This document shows, piece by piece, positions 8,097 through 15,859 of a stretch of 64,000 bases of DNA (its first letter is position 1; every line of letters starts with the position of its first letter). The notes below the pieces were generated by a model that was not told the DNA's origin, searched no databases, and worked only from the letters and a program-made list of their open reading frames with translations. Where the stretch lies: the NCBI GenBank assembly GCA_947175635.1, contig CAMWNM010000002.1, positions 1 to 64,000 on the forward strand, read 5' to 3'. Made by a program: the position numbers and the translations under genes. Source of the stretch: an uncultured Bacteroidales bacterium (lineage in GTDB: Bacteria > Bacteroidota > Bacteroidia > Bacteroidales > P3).

Positions 8097-8756
8097 ATGC
8101 AAACCAAATATTTCTTTGAAAAAGTTTTTTCGACAGAGCGAATGGGACGCTACTATGCGGCTCATCCACAAGATGAAGCTTTAGCTATCGCACACTATCA
8201 ATCAAACATAGAGTTGTCAAGTTCATTCTACGCTTGCCTTTCTGTTTTCGAGGTGGCATTAAGAAATTCTCTTAACAGGGAATTGAAAACAAAATTCGGC
8301 CAAGAGGATTGGTATCGTTTACTCCATTCCACGCCAGGATTAAACGGTTTGAATTACTATATAACCGAAGCACAACGACATATCAGCAATCGAGGTGAAA
8401 TCGTCACGGCATCTAAAATAGTGGCCGAACTCACTTTTGGCTTTTGGGTATCGCTGATGAACAGCCAATACGAAAAGGTGTTATGGCATGATTTACGACG
8501 CGCTTTCCCTTATATGCCCAAAGAACTGCGAAAAAGAAAAAACATTTCCGCTCCGCTGAACAATTTTCGGACTTTCAGGAACAGGGTGTTCCACAATGAA
8601 CCCATCTGTTGGAGTCGTACCTATATTGATAAGATACATAAAGAGATTTTGCAGACATTATCTTGGATCAACAAGGATATTCCTATTTGGCTAAAGGAGT
8701 TTGACACCGTAGATATGGTGTTGAATCAGATCTCGGAACGGCTGGGATGGCAATAA
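8097..8756 (+). CDS. Abi-family (HEPN) protein
   Basis: A 219-residue helical protein resembling the Abi-like family (Abi_2, AbiD/AbiF type) linked to phage abortive infection. Early residues RMGRYYAAHPQDEALAIAHYQSNIELSSSFYACLSVFEVALRNSLN match the family's N-terminal pattern. The sequence FRTFRNRVFHNEPI at about residues 161-174 carries the R-x4-6-H signature of HEPN ribonucleases. TASKIVAELTFGFWVSL is another recurring family block. The protein is probably an RNA-cutting defence effector, judged from family knowledge only. It lies next to a toxin-antitoxin pair and gene fragments, which suits a small defence or accessory patch. Confidence 0.75.
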   Translation: MQTKYFFEKVFSTERMGRYYAAHPQDEALAIAHYQSNIELSSSFYACLSVFEVALRNSLNRELKTKFGQEDWYRLLHSTPGLNGLNYYITEAQRHISNRGEIVTASKIVAELTFGFWVSLMNSQYEKVLWHDLRRAFPYMPKELRKRKNISAPLNNFRTFRNRVFHNEPICWSRTYIDKIHKEILQTLSWINKDIPIWLKEFDTVDMVLNQISERLGWQ

Positions 8757-8858
8757 TCAAAAAACACCTTTCCACTTTTTGTCTAATAGACCGGCTTTTC
8801 AACTATTGTGTGTCGCCTATTCTTTATGTTAAACTTGGTTGCTTGAGAGACCCATCTA

Positions 8859-9150
8859 TTAACTCTTACTGAGATTGATTTCAGCAAACTTTATATCTTC
8901 ATCTAAGATAAAGTCTGGTGCTTTAATATCGGGAAGTAGATACTCTTCTTTATCCGGCATTACGTTAAGTATAGCATCATCAGATATACTCAGATGTGAG
9001 CGTATTGTTTTAAAGAATTTCACTTCCGAGTATTGTATAAGGCTATCGGCTTCTATCATTTCTATTGCAATCCGAATGATTTCGAGTTGCTCTTCGTTAG
9101 AGAAGCTATTGTTATCTAATAGGTGCTTGATTCGGCGTTCGAAAAAACGC
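8859..9150 (-). pseudogene. Truncated gene, possibly TerB-like helical domain
   Basis: The minus-strand frame gives a coherent C-terminal domain: ERRIKHLLDNNSFSNEEQ, LEIIRIAIEMIEADSLIQYSEVKFFK, then DDAILNVMPDKEEYLLPDI and a short acidic tail. Paired acidic helices of this kind are seen in TerB-like tellurite-resistance domains. Upstream of about 9150 the frame continues to 9290 in the track, but that part is antisense to a different, more convincing plus-strand protein. I read this as the tail of a gene cut by a rearrangement; the N-terminal boundary is approximate. Confidence 0.4.
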
Positions 9151-9749
9151 AGGCCCTTTCTCCGGTTCTTTACCAAACTGCCCAGGACTTGCTGTCCGCT
9201 ATCCGGCAAAAAAAATTTAAGGCAATCTTGGATATCCTTGACAGATTGTCTCTCCCTTCGGGATTCTCTCTCGAAATAGAGGAAGAGCAACTGCCCGGTC
9301 GACGAGGCTCCAACAGCGAAATTTTGCTGAAAAACAAAGTCGGCGATTGTTTGGACGTTGATCAGTTATGGGATTATATCCTCGTAGAGGATTCCCTCCC
9401 CGGGGTCTGGCAGGCTTATCTCTTACATAGAATAGAACATTCTCTGCCTCTCTGGGGGCACGCGAGATACGACAGCCGATCTTATCTCTACGCCGCCGGT
9501 GATGAAAAATGGATCACTCCGTTCCAAGAACAAGACAAAGATTTCATTCAATCAAACATTCGATCTTTCAATATTGAGCCGCTTGTTTTGGAAATTGACG
9601 GCAGTTATTATGTCAGCTGCTGCTTCTGGAGCGACTTCGAGGGATTGATCCGGGAAACGCTGGAGGTTTCCATCTCAGAAAACAGGGCCTCCTTCAACGA
9701 GGTAGACCAAAAATGTTTATTTGAATACAGCTGCGGCGTTCACTTTTAG
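9123..9749 (+). CDS. Hypothetical protein, probably 5' truncated
   Basis: A 208-residue ORF opening at a GTG directly after an in-frame stop. From about residue 4 the sequence is strongly protein-like (AFEKTQALSPVLYQTAQDLLSAI, DQLWDYILVEDSLPGVWQAYLLHRIEHSLPLWGHARY), soluble and acidic, with tyrosine-rich strands at the C-terminus. I do not recognise the family. Its first 30 codons lie antisense to the truncated TerB-like fragment, so either its true N-terminus was lost at the same junction or it is a short intact gene. No ribosome-binding context supports the GTG. Bases 9750-9913 appear empty. Confidence 0.5.
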   Translation: MLDSAFEKTQALSPVLYQTAQDLLSAIRQKKFKAILDILDRLSLPSGFSLEIEEEQLPGRRGSNSEILLKNKVGDCLDVDQLWDYILVEDSLPGVWQAYLLHRIEHSLPLWGHARYDSRSYLYAAGDEKWITPFQEQDKDFIQSNIRSFNIEPLVLEIDGSYYVSCCFWSDFEGLIRETLEVSISENRASFNEVDQKCLFEYSCGVHF

Positions 9750-9913
9750 AAAAAGTATTGCACGACCTATACCGGTCGCAAGCCATGAGGGTCTCGTCCC
9801 CCCTGCCGAAGCAATCATAAAAAAACGTAAATTTGCGCCCGCTTATAAAGGGGGGGGCGCCGTCTTGCGTGTGTACCTGAGCCTCTTTTTAGGATTGCAA
9901 AAACAAACACACC

Positions 9914-10882
9914 ATGATAAAACGTATTCTGTTAACGGGTTCTTTCGGGCAAATCGGTTCGGAACTCACCTGTGCCTTGCGTAAGATTTACGGAGGTGAA
10001 AATGTTATTGCCACAGACTTGGATCTGAACCGGGTTACCGACAAGATTAAGAACGGCGGTCCCATCGAGCAATTGGACGTTTTGGACGGAAAACGCCTGG
10101 CCGAACTCATCGACAAATACCAGATCGACGCCATTTTCCATCTGGCCGCCATCCTTTCGGCCGTGGGCGAAAAGAACCCCATGCTGGCATGGAACATCAA
10201 TATGGGCGGCACCATCAACGTTTACAACGTAGCTAAGGAAAAGGGCATCAAACGTATCTTCGCCCCCAGTTCCATGGCGGCTTTCGGCCCCACCACTCCG
10301 GCCGACATGACTCCGCAGGACACCGTGCTGCAACCCTCCACGATGTACGGCATCACCAAGGTTTCCTGCGAGCTTCTGGGCCAATACTATATCGACAAGT
10401 TCGGCATGGATATCCGCGGGGTACGCTACCCGGGCATCATTTCGAGCGAGACCCTGCCCGGCGGCGGCACCACTGACTACGCGGTGCAGATTTACTACGA
10501 CGCCATCAAGTACGGTAAGTTCGAGTGCTTCCTTTCGGAAAATTCCATGCTTCCGATGATGTACATGCCCGACTGCCTGAAGGCCACCATCGACCTTTTC
10601 CACGCCGAAAAGAGCCGTCTCAAACACAGCACGGGCTACAACATCGCCGCCTTCAGCGTAACGCCCAAAGACATGTACGAATCGGTGAAGAAATACATGC
10701 CCAACCTTGAAATCGTTTACAAGCCCGACTTCCGTCAGGCCATCGCCGATTCCTGGCCCAACTCCATCGACGACAGTTGCGCCCGCGCCGAATGGGATTG
10801 GAAACCGGCCTACGATCTGGACACCATGACCCGCGAAATGCTTGATCTTGTCGGTGCCAAATACAAAGCCGGCAAATTCTAA
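9914..10882 (+). CDS. L-threonine 3-dehydrogenase, SDR type
   Basis: A 322-residue extended short-chain dehydrogenase. The Rossmann motif GSFGQIGSEL is at residues 9-18, the acidic NAD-selective end of strand 2 is TDLDLNRV, and the active site is PSSMAAFGP with Tyr-x3-Lys in MYGITK near residue 145. The order and spacing, including HLAAILSAVGEKNP and RYPGIIS, match the bacterial SDR-type threonine dehydrogenases that oxidise L-threonine to 2-amino-3-ketobutyrate for glycine formation. A generic sugar-nucleotide epimerase is the alternative, but the TPADMTPQDT stretch is typical of the threonine enzyme as I recall it. The gene is monocistronic with its own terminator. Confidence 0.8.
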   Translation: MIKRILLTGSFGQIGSELTCALRKIYGGENVIATDLDLNRVTDKIKNGGPIEQLDVLDGKRLAELIDKYQIDAIFHLAAILSAVGEKNPMLAWNINMGGTINVYNVAKEKGIKRIFAPSSMAAFGPTTPADMTPQDTVLQPSTMYGITKVSCELLGQYYIDKFGMDIRGVRYPGIISSETLPGGGTTDYAVQIYYDAIKYGKFECFLSENSMLPMMYMPDCLKATIDLFHAEKSRLKHSTGYNIAAFSVTPKDMYESVKKYMPNLEIVYKPDFRQAIADSWPNSIDDSCARAEWDWKPAYDLDTMTREMLDLVGAKYKAGKF

Positions 10883-10904
10883 TCCACGCTGCCATAAACC
10901 AAAA

Positions 10905-10940
10905 GAAACCCTGCCGGATGACGGCAGGGTTTCTTTTTTC
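10905..10940 (+). terminator. Intrinsic terminator after threonine dehydrogenase
   Basis: A perfect 12-base stem GAAACCCTGCCG / CGGCAGGGTTTC with a 5-base loop is followed by a run of T. It starts 22 bases after the stop codon. Confidence 0.85.
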
Positions 10941-11066
10941 CCACAAGAGCGAAGCGACTTGTGCCGTGCGACAGCAAAAGGCCTCGCCCTTGGCGGCCCC
11001 GCACTCCGGTCCTTTCACCCACGGCGCCGGCAGGCGCGCTCCCAAGAGCGCTTTCCGATTCTTTCT

Positions 11067-11130
11067 CTTTTTTGGCCATGCCTTTTTTCTCTTTCTTGGC
11101 GGCTCCAAAAAAGAAAAAAAGGCAAAAAAG
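11067..11130. repeat. Pyrimidine/purine hairpin element upstream of glyS
   Basis: A large imperfect inverted repeat: GCCTTTTTTCTCTTTCTTGG pairs with CCAAAAAAGAAAAAAAGGC across a 5-base loop, flanked by an outer CTTTTTT/AAAAAAG pair. It fills much of the 311-base gap before glyS and abuts that gene's -7 box. It could be a dispersed intergenic hairpin or a terminator remnant; GC-rich sequence at 10941-11060 holds no gene. Confidence 0.5.
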
Positions 11131-11132
11131 AC

Positions 11133-11140
11133 TACCTTTG
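11133..11140 (+). promoter_or_regulatory. -7 promoter box for glyS
   Basis: TACCTTTG matches TAnnTTTG; the start site would be near 11147, leaving a leader of about 47 bases before the glyS ATG. The -33 position falls inside the A-rich arm of the hairpin element. Confidence 0.5.
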
Positions 11141-11193
11141 CATCCAAAACAAGGGCGTCGGGGCGGAACGCCGCCCCGAGAAAAAACAAGACC

Positions 11194-12711
11194 ATGGCAA
11201 ACCACGAAGAACAATTCAAGAAACTCGTCTCCCACGCCAAAGAATACGGCTTCATCTTTCCCTCGAGCGAAATCTACGACGGCCTTGCCGCCGTTTACGA
11301 CTACGCCCAGTACGGTGCGGAATTAAAAAAGAACATCCGCGACTACTGGTGGAAATCGATGGTGCAGATGCACGAAAACATCGTCGGCATCGACTCGGGT
11401 ATATTCATGCACCCCACCATCTGGAAAGCATCCGGCCATGTGGACGCATTCAACGATCCCATGATCGACAACAAGGACTCCAAAAAACGTTACCGCGCCG
11501 ATGTGCTGATTGAAGATTACTGCGCCAAACTGGAGGCCAAGATAGAAAAAGAGGTGGAAAAGGCCGCCCGGAAATATGGAGAGGCCTTCAATAAAGAGGA
11601 GTTTGTAAACACCAACGGCCGTGTGCTGGAATACGCCAACCGCATCAAGGAGATATCCCGCCGCATGAACCACGATTTGGAAACGAACGACCTGGCCGAC
11701 CTCAAGAAACTGATTGAGGAACTGGAAATCGTGTGCCCTATCTCCGGATCGCGCAACTGGACCGATATCCGCCAGTTCAACCTTATGTTTTCCACCAAAG
11801 TGGGTTCGGTAAGCGAAGAGGCGAACACCATTTACCTGCGCCCCGAAACGGCCCAGGGCATCTTTGTGAATTTCCTCAACGTGCAGAAAACCGGCCGGAT
11901 GAAGATTCCCTTCGGCATCGCCCAGACGGGAAAGGCCTTCCGCAATGAAATCGTGGCGCGCCAGTTCATTTTCCGCATGCGTGAGTTCGAACAGATGGAG
12001 ATGCAGTTTTTCTGTGCGCCCGGCACCGAAATGGAGTGGTTCGAATACTGGAAGAAAGAACGTATGGACTGGCATCTCTCCTTGGGTATGCCGGCCGGAA
12101 ACTACCGTTTCCACGACCACGAAAAACTGGCCCACTACGCCAACGCCGCCACCGACATCGAATTCAATTTCATGTTCGGTTTCAAGGAACTGGAAGGTAT
12201 CCATTCGCGCACCGACTACGACCTGAGCCGCCATCAGGAATTCAGCGGCAAGAAACTCCAATATTTCGACACCGAACGCAACGAAAGCTATGTGCCCTAT
12301 GTGGTGGAAACATCCATCGGCCTGGACCGTATGTGCCTGGCCGTGATGAGCAACGCCTACACCGAAGAAAAACTGGAAGACGGCTCCGAAAGGGTGGTGA
12401 TGAAGATTCCGGCCAAGATAGCTCCCTACAAAGTAGCCGTTCTGCCCTTGGTGAAGAAAGACGGTATGCCCGAAAAGGCACGTGAGATTCTGCATTGCCT
12501 GCAACCGCTCTTCATGTGTCAATACGAAGAAAAAGACACCATCGGCCGCCGCTACCGCCGTCAAGACGCCATCGGAACTCCTTTCTGCATCACGGTAGAC
12601 ACCGATACGCTTTCCGGAGATACGGTAACGGTACGCGAACGCGACACCATGGCACAGGAGCGGATCTCGATTAAGGAAATAGCCTCCTATATAGCCGAAA
12701 AACTGAAATAA
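11194..12711 (+). CDS. glyS: Glycyl-tRNA synthetase (class II, homodimeric)
   Basis: Charges tRNA-Gly. From the ATG at MANHEEQ the protein has 505 residues, the usual size of the eukaryote/archaea-like alpha2 enzyme that Bacteroidota use instead of the alpha2beta2 form. Visible signatures are FIFPSSEIYDGLAAVYDYAQYG near the N-terminus, the class II motif 2 region AFRNEIVARQFIFRMREFEQMEMQFF, and motif 3 SIGLDRMCLAV, followed by the anticodon-binding domain (IAPYKVAVLPLVKKDGM). The track starts 92 codons earlier, but that stretch is the G+C-rich leader and hairpin region and is not conserved-looking. It begins the run glyS-SUI1-dGTPase. Confidence 0.95.
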   Translation: MANHEEQFKKLVSHAKEYGFIFPSSEIYDGLAAVYDYAQYGAELKKNIRDYWWKSMVQMHENIVGIDSGIFMHPTIWKASGHVDAFNDPMIDNKDSKKRYRADVLIEDYCAKLEAKIEKEVEKAARKYGEAFNKEEFVNTNGRVLEYANRIKEISRRMNHDLETNDLADLKKLIEELEIVCPISGSRNWTDIRQFNLMFSTKVGSVSEEANTIYLRPETAQGIFVNFLNVQKTGRMKIPFGIAQTGKAFRNEIVARQFIFRMREFEQMEMQFFCAPGTEMEWFEYWKKERMDWHLSLGMPAGNYRFHDHEKLAHYANAATDIEFNFMFGFKELEGIHSRTDYDLSRHQEFSGKKLQYFDTERNESYVPYVVETSIGLDRMCLAVMSNAYTEEKLEDGSERVVMKIPAKIAPYKVAVLPLVKKDGMPEKAREILHCLQPLFMCQYEEKDTIGRRYRRQDAIGTPFCITVDTDTLSGDTVTVRERDTMAQERISIKEIASYIAEKLK

Positions 12712-12745
12712 GACCGACCTTATCCTTACTTTAAAACACCTGAAG

Positions 12746-13084
12746 ATGTCGAAGAAAATGCCGATAGGCGTGGTGTATTCCACCGACCCGGATTTTCAGT
12801 ACCGTTACGAGGAAACGGAAGAAGCGGAAACCCTGGAGCCGGCCCGTCAGGACTTGCGCGTGATGCGCGACAGCAAACGGCGGGCAGGGAAGACCGTAAC
12901 CCTGATAACGGGTTTCGTGGGGAAAGAAGCCGATTTGGAACAACTTGGCAAAACGCTGAAAACCCGTTGCGGCATAGGAGGAACGGCCAAAAACGGTGAA
13001 ATCGTGCTGCAAGGCGACGTGAGAGATAAAGTTTGCGAAATACTAACCAAAGAAGGATACCGGTTCAAACGGGCCGGCGGCTGA
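12746..13084 (+). CDS. yciH: SUI1/YciH-type translation factor
   Basis: A 112-residue protein with the SUI1 (eIF1-like) fold at residues 40-112. Diagnostic stretches are AGKTVTLITGF, LEQLGKTLKTRCGIGGTAKNGEIVLQGD and the terminal EILTKEGYRFKRAGG. Bacterial YciH/SUI1 proteins influence start-codon selection and IF3-like fidelity, though most are little studied. The variable N-terminus (STDPDFQYRYEETEE) is acidic. It lies 34 bases after glyS and 5 bases before the dGTPase, so is probably part of a glyS operon. Confidence 0.9.
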   Translation: MSKKMPIGVVYSTDPDFQYRYEETEEAETLEPARQDLRVMRDSKRRAGKTVTLITGFVGKEADLEQLGKTLKTRCGIGGTAKNGEIVLQGDVRDKVCEILTKEGYRFKRAGG

Positions 13085-13089
13085 TTCCT

Positions 13090-14319
13090 ATGAGCAGATC
13101 CGACATACAGCAACATAGAGGCTCTTTTGCTTCGGTGGCCATGCAACCCGAGCATCCCGATTGGACACGGGCCATTCGGCGCGAAACTTCTTCCCCTCTG
13201 AAGACCGATGAGATAAGGAGCGAATTCGGCCGCGACGCCGACCGTATCCTCCACTCCCTGGCCTATTCCCGCCTCAAATCCAAGACCCAGGTTTTTTTCC
13301 ATACCAACGACGACCGCATCTGCACCCGTATCGAACACGTGAACCACGTGATTTCGGTAAGCAGCACCATCGCCCGTTTTCTGGGGCTCAACTCCGAACT
13401 CACCTATGCCATCGCCATGGGACACGATCTGGGACATGCTCCTTTCGGTCATTCGGGCGAGGTTTTTTTAGATGAGCTCTGCAAAAAATACGGTCTGGGG
13501 GAATTCTGGCACGAAAAAAATTCGCTTCGGGTGGTGGACAGCCTTGAGTTGTTGCAGGATTCGCAAGGTTCCTACAAAAACCTGAACCTCACCTATGCCG
13601 TGAGAGACGGCATCGTGGCCCATTGCGGCGAAGTGAACCAATCTCTTCTGCGTCCCCGCGAAGAGACTGTGGATCTGGAAGCCTTCACCAAGCAAAACCG
13701 TTTTGAACCCTATACATGGGAAGGCTGCGTGATGAAAATTTCCGATAAGATAGCCTATCTGGGAAGAGACCTGGAAGATGCCCGCCGTCTGGGTATCCTT
13801 TCGGATGCGGAACAGAAAGAGCTCGACCTTATCCTGCTGGGGTTTCCGCACGTGGAGGCGGCCAACAACACCAACTTCATCCATATCTTCATTACCGATC
13901 TCTGCCGCCACAGTTCGCCCGAAAAAGGATTATGCTTTTCGGAAGAGGTATATCAACTGATGAAAACGGTGATGAAGTTCAATTACCGTCATATCTACAA
14001 GCATCACCGTCTCAAAAGCTACGAGGCCTATGCCCGCCTTGTCATCGTTTCTCTCTATGAGGCGCTTGCCCAAAGCTTTGGCGGCACCGATACGCTCACC
14101 AAACTCAAGAAAGACTTTGTGCCTGTCTATCCCAAGTTCGGAGCGGCCTTTCTGGAATGGATAAGCCTTTTGGTAAAGGAAACCGGCACAGACACCCCCT
14201 ACAAGCGTCTCTACGACCTGCGGGAAGAACGCCACTACAACCGGGCCATCATCGATTTTCTGTCTTTGCTTACCGACCGCGCCGTAATCGAATACTTCAA
14301 CGAACTCACTTCGTTTTAA
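13090..14319 (+). CDS. dgt: dGTP triphosphohydrolase
   Basis: Hydrolyses dGTP (or dNTPs) to deoxynucleoside and tripolyphosphate. It is 409 residues from the ATG at MSRSDIQQ, just 5 bases after the SUI1 stop. HD-domain residues are clear: SRLKSKTQVF, TRIEHVNHV with the first metal-binding His, and MGHDLGHAPFGH with the HD pair and the following catalytic His. Later DKIAYLGRDLEDA supplies the last metal-binding Asp. The track's earlier start overlaps the SUI1 gene and is less likely. Dgt controls the nucleotide pool and in some bacteria limits phages. It may belong to the glyS operon. Confidence 0.9.
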   Translation: MSRSDIQQHRGSFASVAMQPEHPDWTRAIRRETSSPLKTDEIRSEFGRDADRILHSLAYSRLKSKTQVFFHTNDDRICTRIEHVNHVISVSSTIARFLGLNSELTYAIAMGHDLGHAPFGHSGEVFLDELCKKYGLGEFWHEKNSLRVVDSLELLQDSQGSYKNLNLTYAVRDGIVAHCGEVNQSLLRPREETVDLEAFTKQNRFEPYTWEGCVMKISDKIAYLGRDLEDARRLGILSDAEQKELDLILLGFPHVEAANNTNFIHIFITDLCRHSSPEKGLCFSEEVYQLMKTVMKFNYRHIYKHHRLKSYEAYARLVIVSLYEALAQSFGGTDTLTKLKKDFVPVYPKFGAAFLEWISLLVKETGTDTPYKRLYDLREERHYNRAIIDFLSLLTDRAVIEYFNELTSF

Positions 14320-14419
14320 GACCCGCCGCTTCCCGGCTTCTGTCGTTTTTATTTCTTGATTTGTCGAAAAAAAGCGGCTTCCAATGCATTGTGGGCTTGT
14401 TCTTAGTATATCCATACAT

Positions 14420-14427
14420 TACCTTTG
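14420..14427 (+). promoter_or_regulatory. -7 promoter box for the efflux operon
   Basis: TACCTTTG fits TAnnTTTG, with CTTG about 20 bases upstream as a weak -33. It lies 25 bases before the TolC-family ATG. Confidence 0.5.
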
Positions 14428-14451
14428 CTTCGCTTGAAGTTATCTATAATC

Positions 14452-15828
14452 ATGATGCCTACTCTGTTTATGCTGCCCTTATCCCTCTGTCTGTCGGCTT
14501 CTTTGTCCGCGTCCGACACGCTTTCCCTTTCAGGCGAATCCGGGATTACGGCCGTGGAAAAAAAACAATCGCCCGCCACATGGACGCTGCAAGACTGTAT
14601 CGATTACGCCCGTGAGAACAACTTACAGGTAAAATCATCGCAGTTGGACCGTCAGAGCGCGGATGTGGAACTCAAAACCGCCAAAGCTTCCCGTTGGCCG
14701 AGCTTGAGTTTCGGCTCCACACAAGGATTCAGCAACGGCAGCAAGTGGAACGAGGGTAACGGTAACTTTGTAACCGACCCCCAGTACACGGGCACTTACA
14801 ATATCTCGGCCAGCGTTACGCTCTACAACGGCGGCAAGGTCAACAATACCATCAAACAACAGAAAGTGCTTAACCAGGTCAGCCGCTTTCTGGTGGAAAA
14901 AGCGCAAAACGACATAGAGCTTGCCGTTACCGCCTCTTTTCTGGAGGTGCTTTATGCCCTCGAAAGCCTTTATACCGATTCGGCCGTGCTTCAAAATTCC
15001 CTTGCCCAATGGGAAAAGGCCGGAATCCAATATGAAGAAGGTGCCATCCGCCAGAGCGAATACGCCCGCATACAGGCCCAGTACGAAAGCGACAACTATA
15101 ATTACGTAGTGTCGCAGAACAACCTTAGGAACCGTAAGCTGGAGTTGAAGCAACTGCTGGAACTCGGCCCCGATGAAAGGCTTGAAGTTGCCGTGCCCGA
15201 TACCAAAGCCCTGGATTTGAACCGGACGCTTCCTGCCGCGGCGGATATTTACGAAAACGCCTTGCAGAACATGCCGGAAATAAAGGCTTCCGAATTGCGT
15301 GTCTCGGCTTCGGAATACGCCCAGAAGGTGGCGCGTGCCCAGATGATACCCTCTCTCAGACTCAGCGCCTCGGTGGGAACCGGTTACTATACCTCCGGCC
15401 CGTTCACGTTTCTCAACCAGATGCACAATAACCTGAACGAGAATCTCAGTTTGGGCATCACGATTCCCATTTACCAGAACCGCACGGCCAAATCTTCGGT
15501 TGAGACGGCCAAAATAAACACCGAACAGGCACTTGTGGATCTACAGTCCCAGCAAAAGCAGTTGCTTAAGGAAATAGAACAGGCATGGCAGGACGCTAAC
15601 TCGGCCCAGTCGCGTTTCTTGGCCGCCAGCCGTCAGCACGAGGCCGCTTCCTTAAGCTACAGTCTGGTTACGGAAGAATACCAGGTGGGAGGAAAAAGTC
15701 TGGTGGATGTGCTTACCGAAAAATCCACCTATCTCTCTTCGGTGGAAGAAATGTTGAAAGCCAAATACCAGGCGGTGCTTTCCATGCGCCTGCTTGATTT
15801 TTATATGAACCGCCCCGCCGCATTTTAA
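14452..15828 (+). CDS. TolC-family outer membrane efflux protein
   Basis: A 458-residue outer membrane factor. The signal peptide MMPTLFMLPLSLCLSASLSA is followed by two repeats of the long helical OEP domain; TLQDCIDYARENNLQVKSSQLD near residue 45 is the classic first helix, and LVTEEYQVGGKSLVDVLTEKSTYL near 415 the second-repeat counterpart. The protein forms the trimeric outer membrane channel for the MacA/MacB-like pump encoded directly downstream. The ATG at 14452 follows the -7 box; the TTG used in the track would lie at the transcription start. Confidence 0.9.
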   Translation: MMPTLFMLPLSLCLSASLSASDTLSLSGESGITAVEKKQSPATWTLQDCIDYARENNLQVKSSQLDRQSADVELKTAKASRWPSLSFGSTQGFSNGSKWNEGNGNFVTDPQYTGTYNISASVTLYNGGKVNNTIKQQKVLNQVSRFLVEKAQNDIELAVTASFLEVLYALESLYTDSAVLQNSLAQWEKAGIQYEEGAIRQSEYARIQAQYESDNYNYVVSQNNLRNRKLELKQLLELGPDERLEVAVPDTKALDLNRTLPAAADIYENALQNMPEIKASELRVSASEYAQKVARAQMIPSLRLSASVGTGYYTSGPFTFLNQMHNNLNENLSLGITIPIYQNRTAKSSVETAKINTEQALVDLQSQQKQLLKEIEQAWQDANSAQSRFLAASRQHEAASLSYSLVTEEYQVGGKSLVDVLTEKSTYLSSVEEMLKAKYQAVLSMRLLDFYMNRPAAF

Positions 15829-15859
15829 GCGGGGATGTTGGATTGAAACAAAAAGGGTG

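Noticed and set aside
11323-12783. 486-residue minus-strand ORF
   Set aside because: Antisense shadow of glyS, with no recognisable domain.
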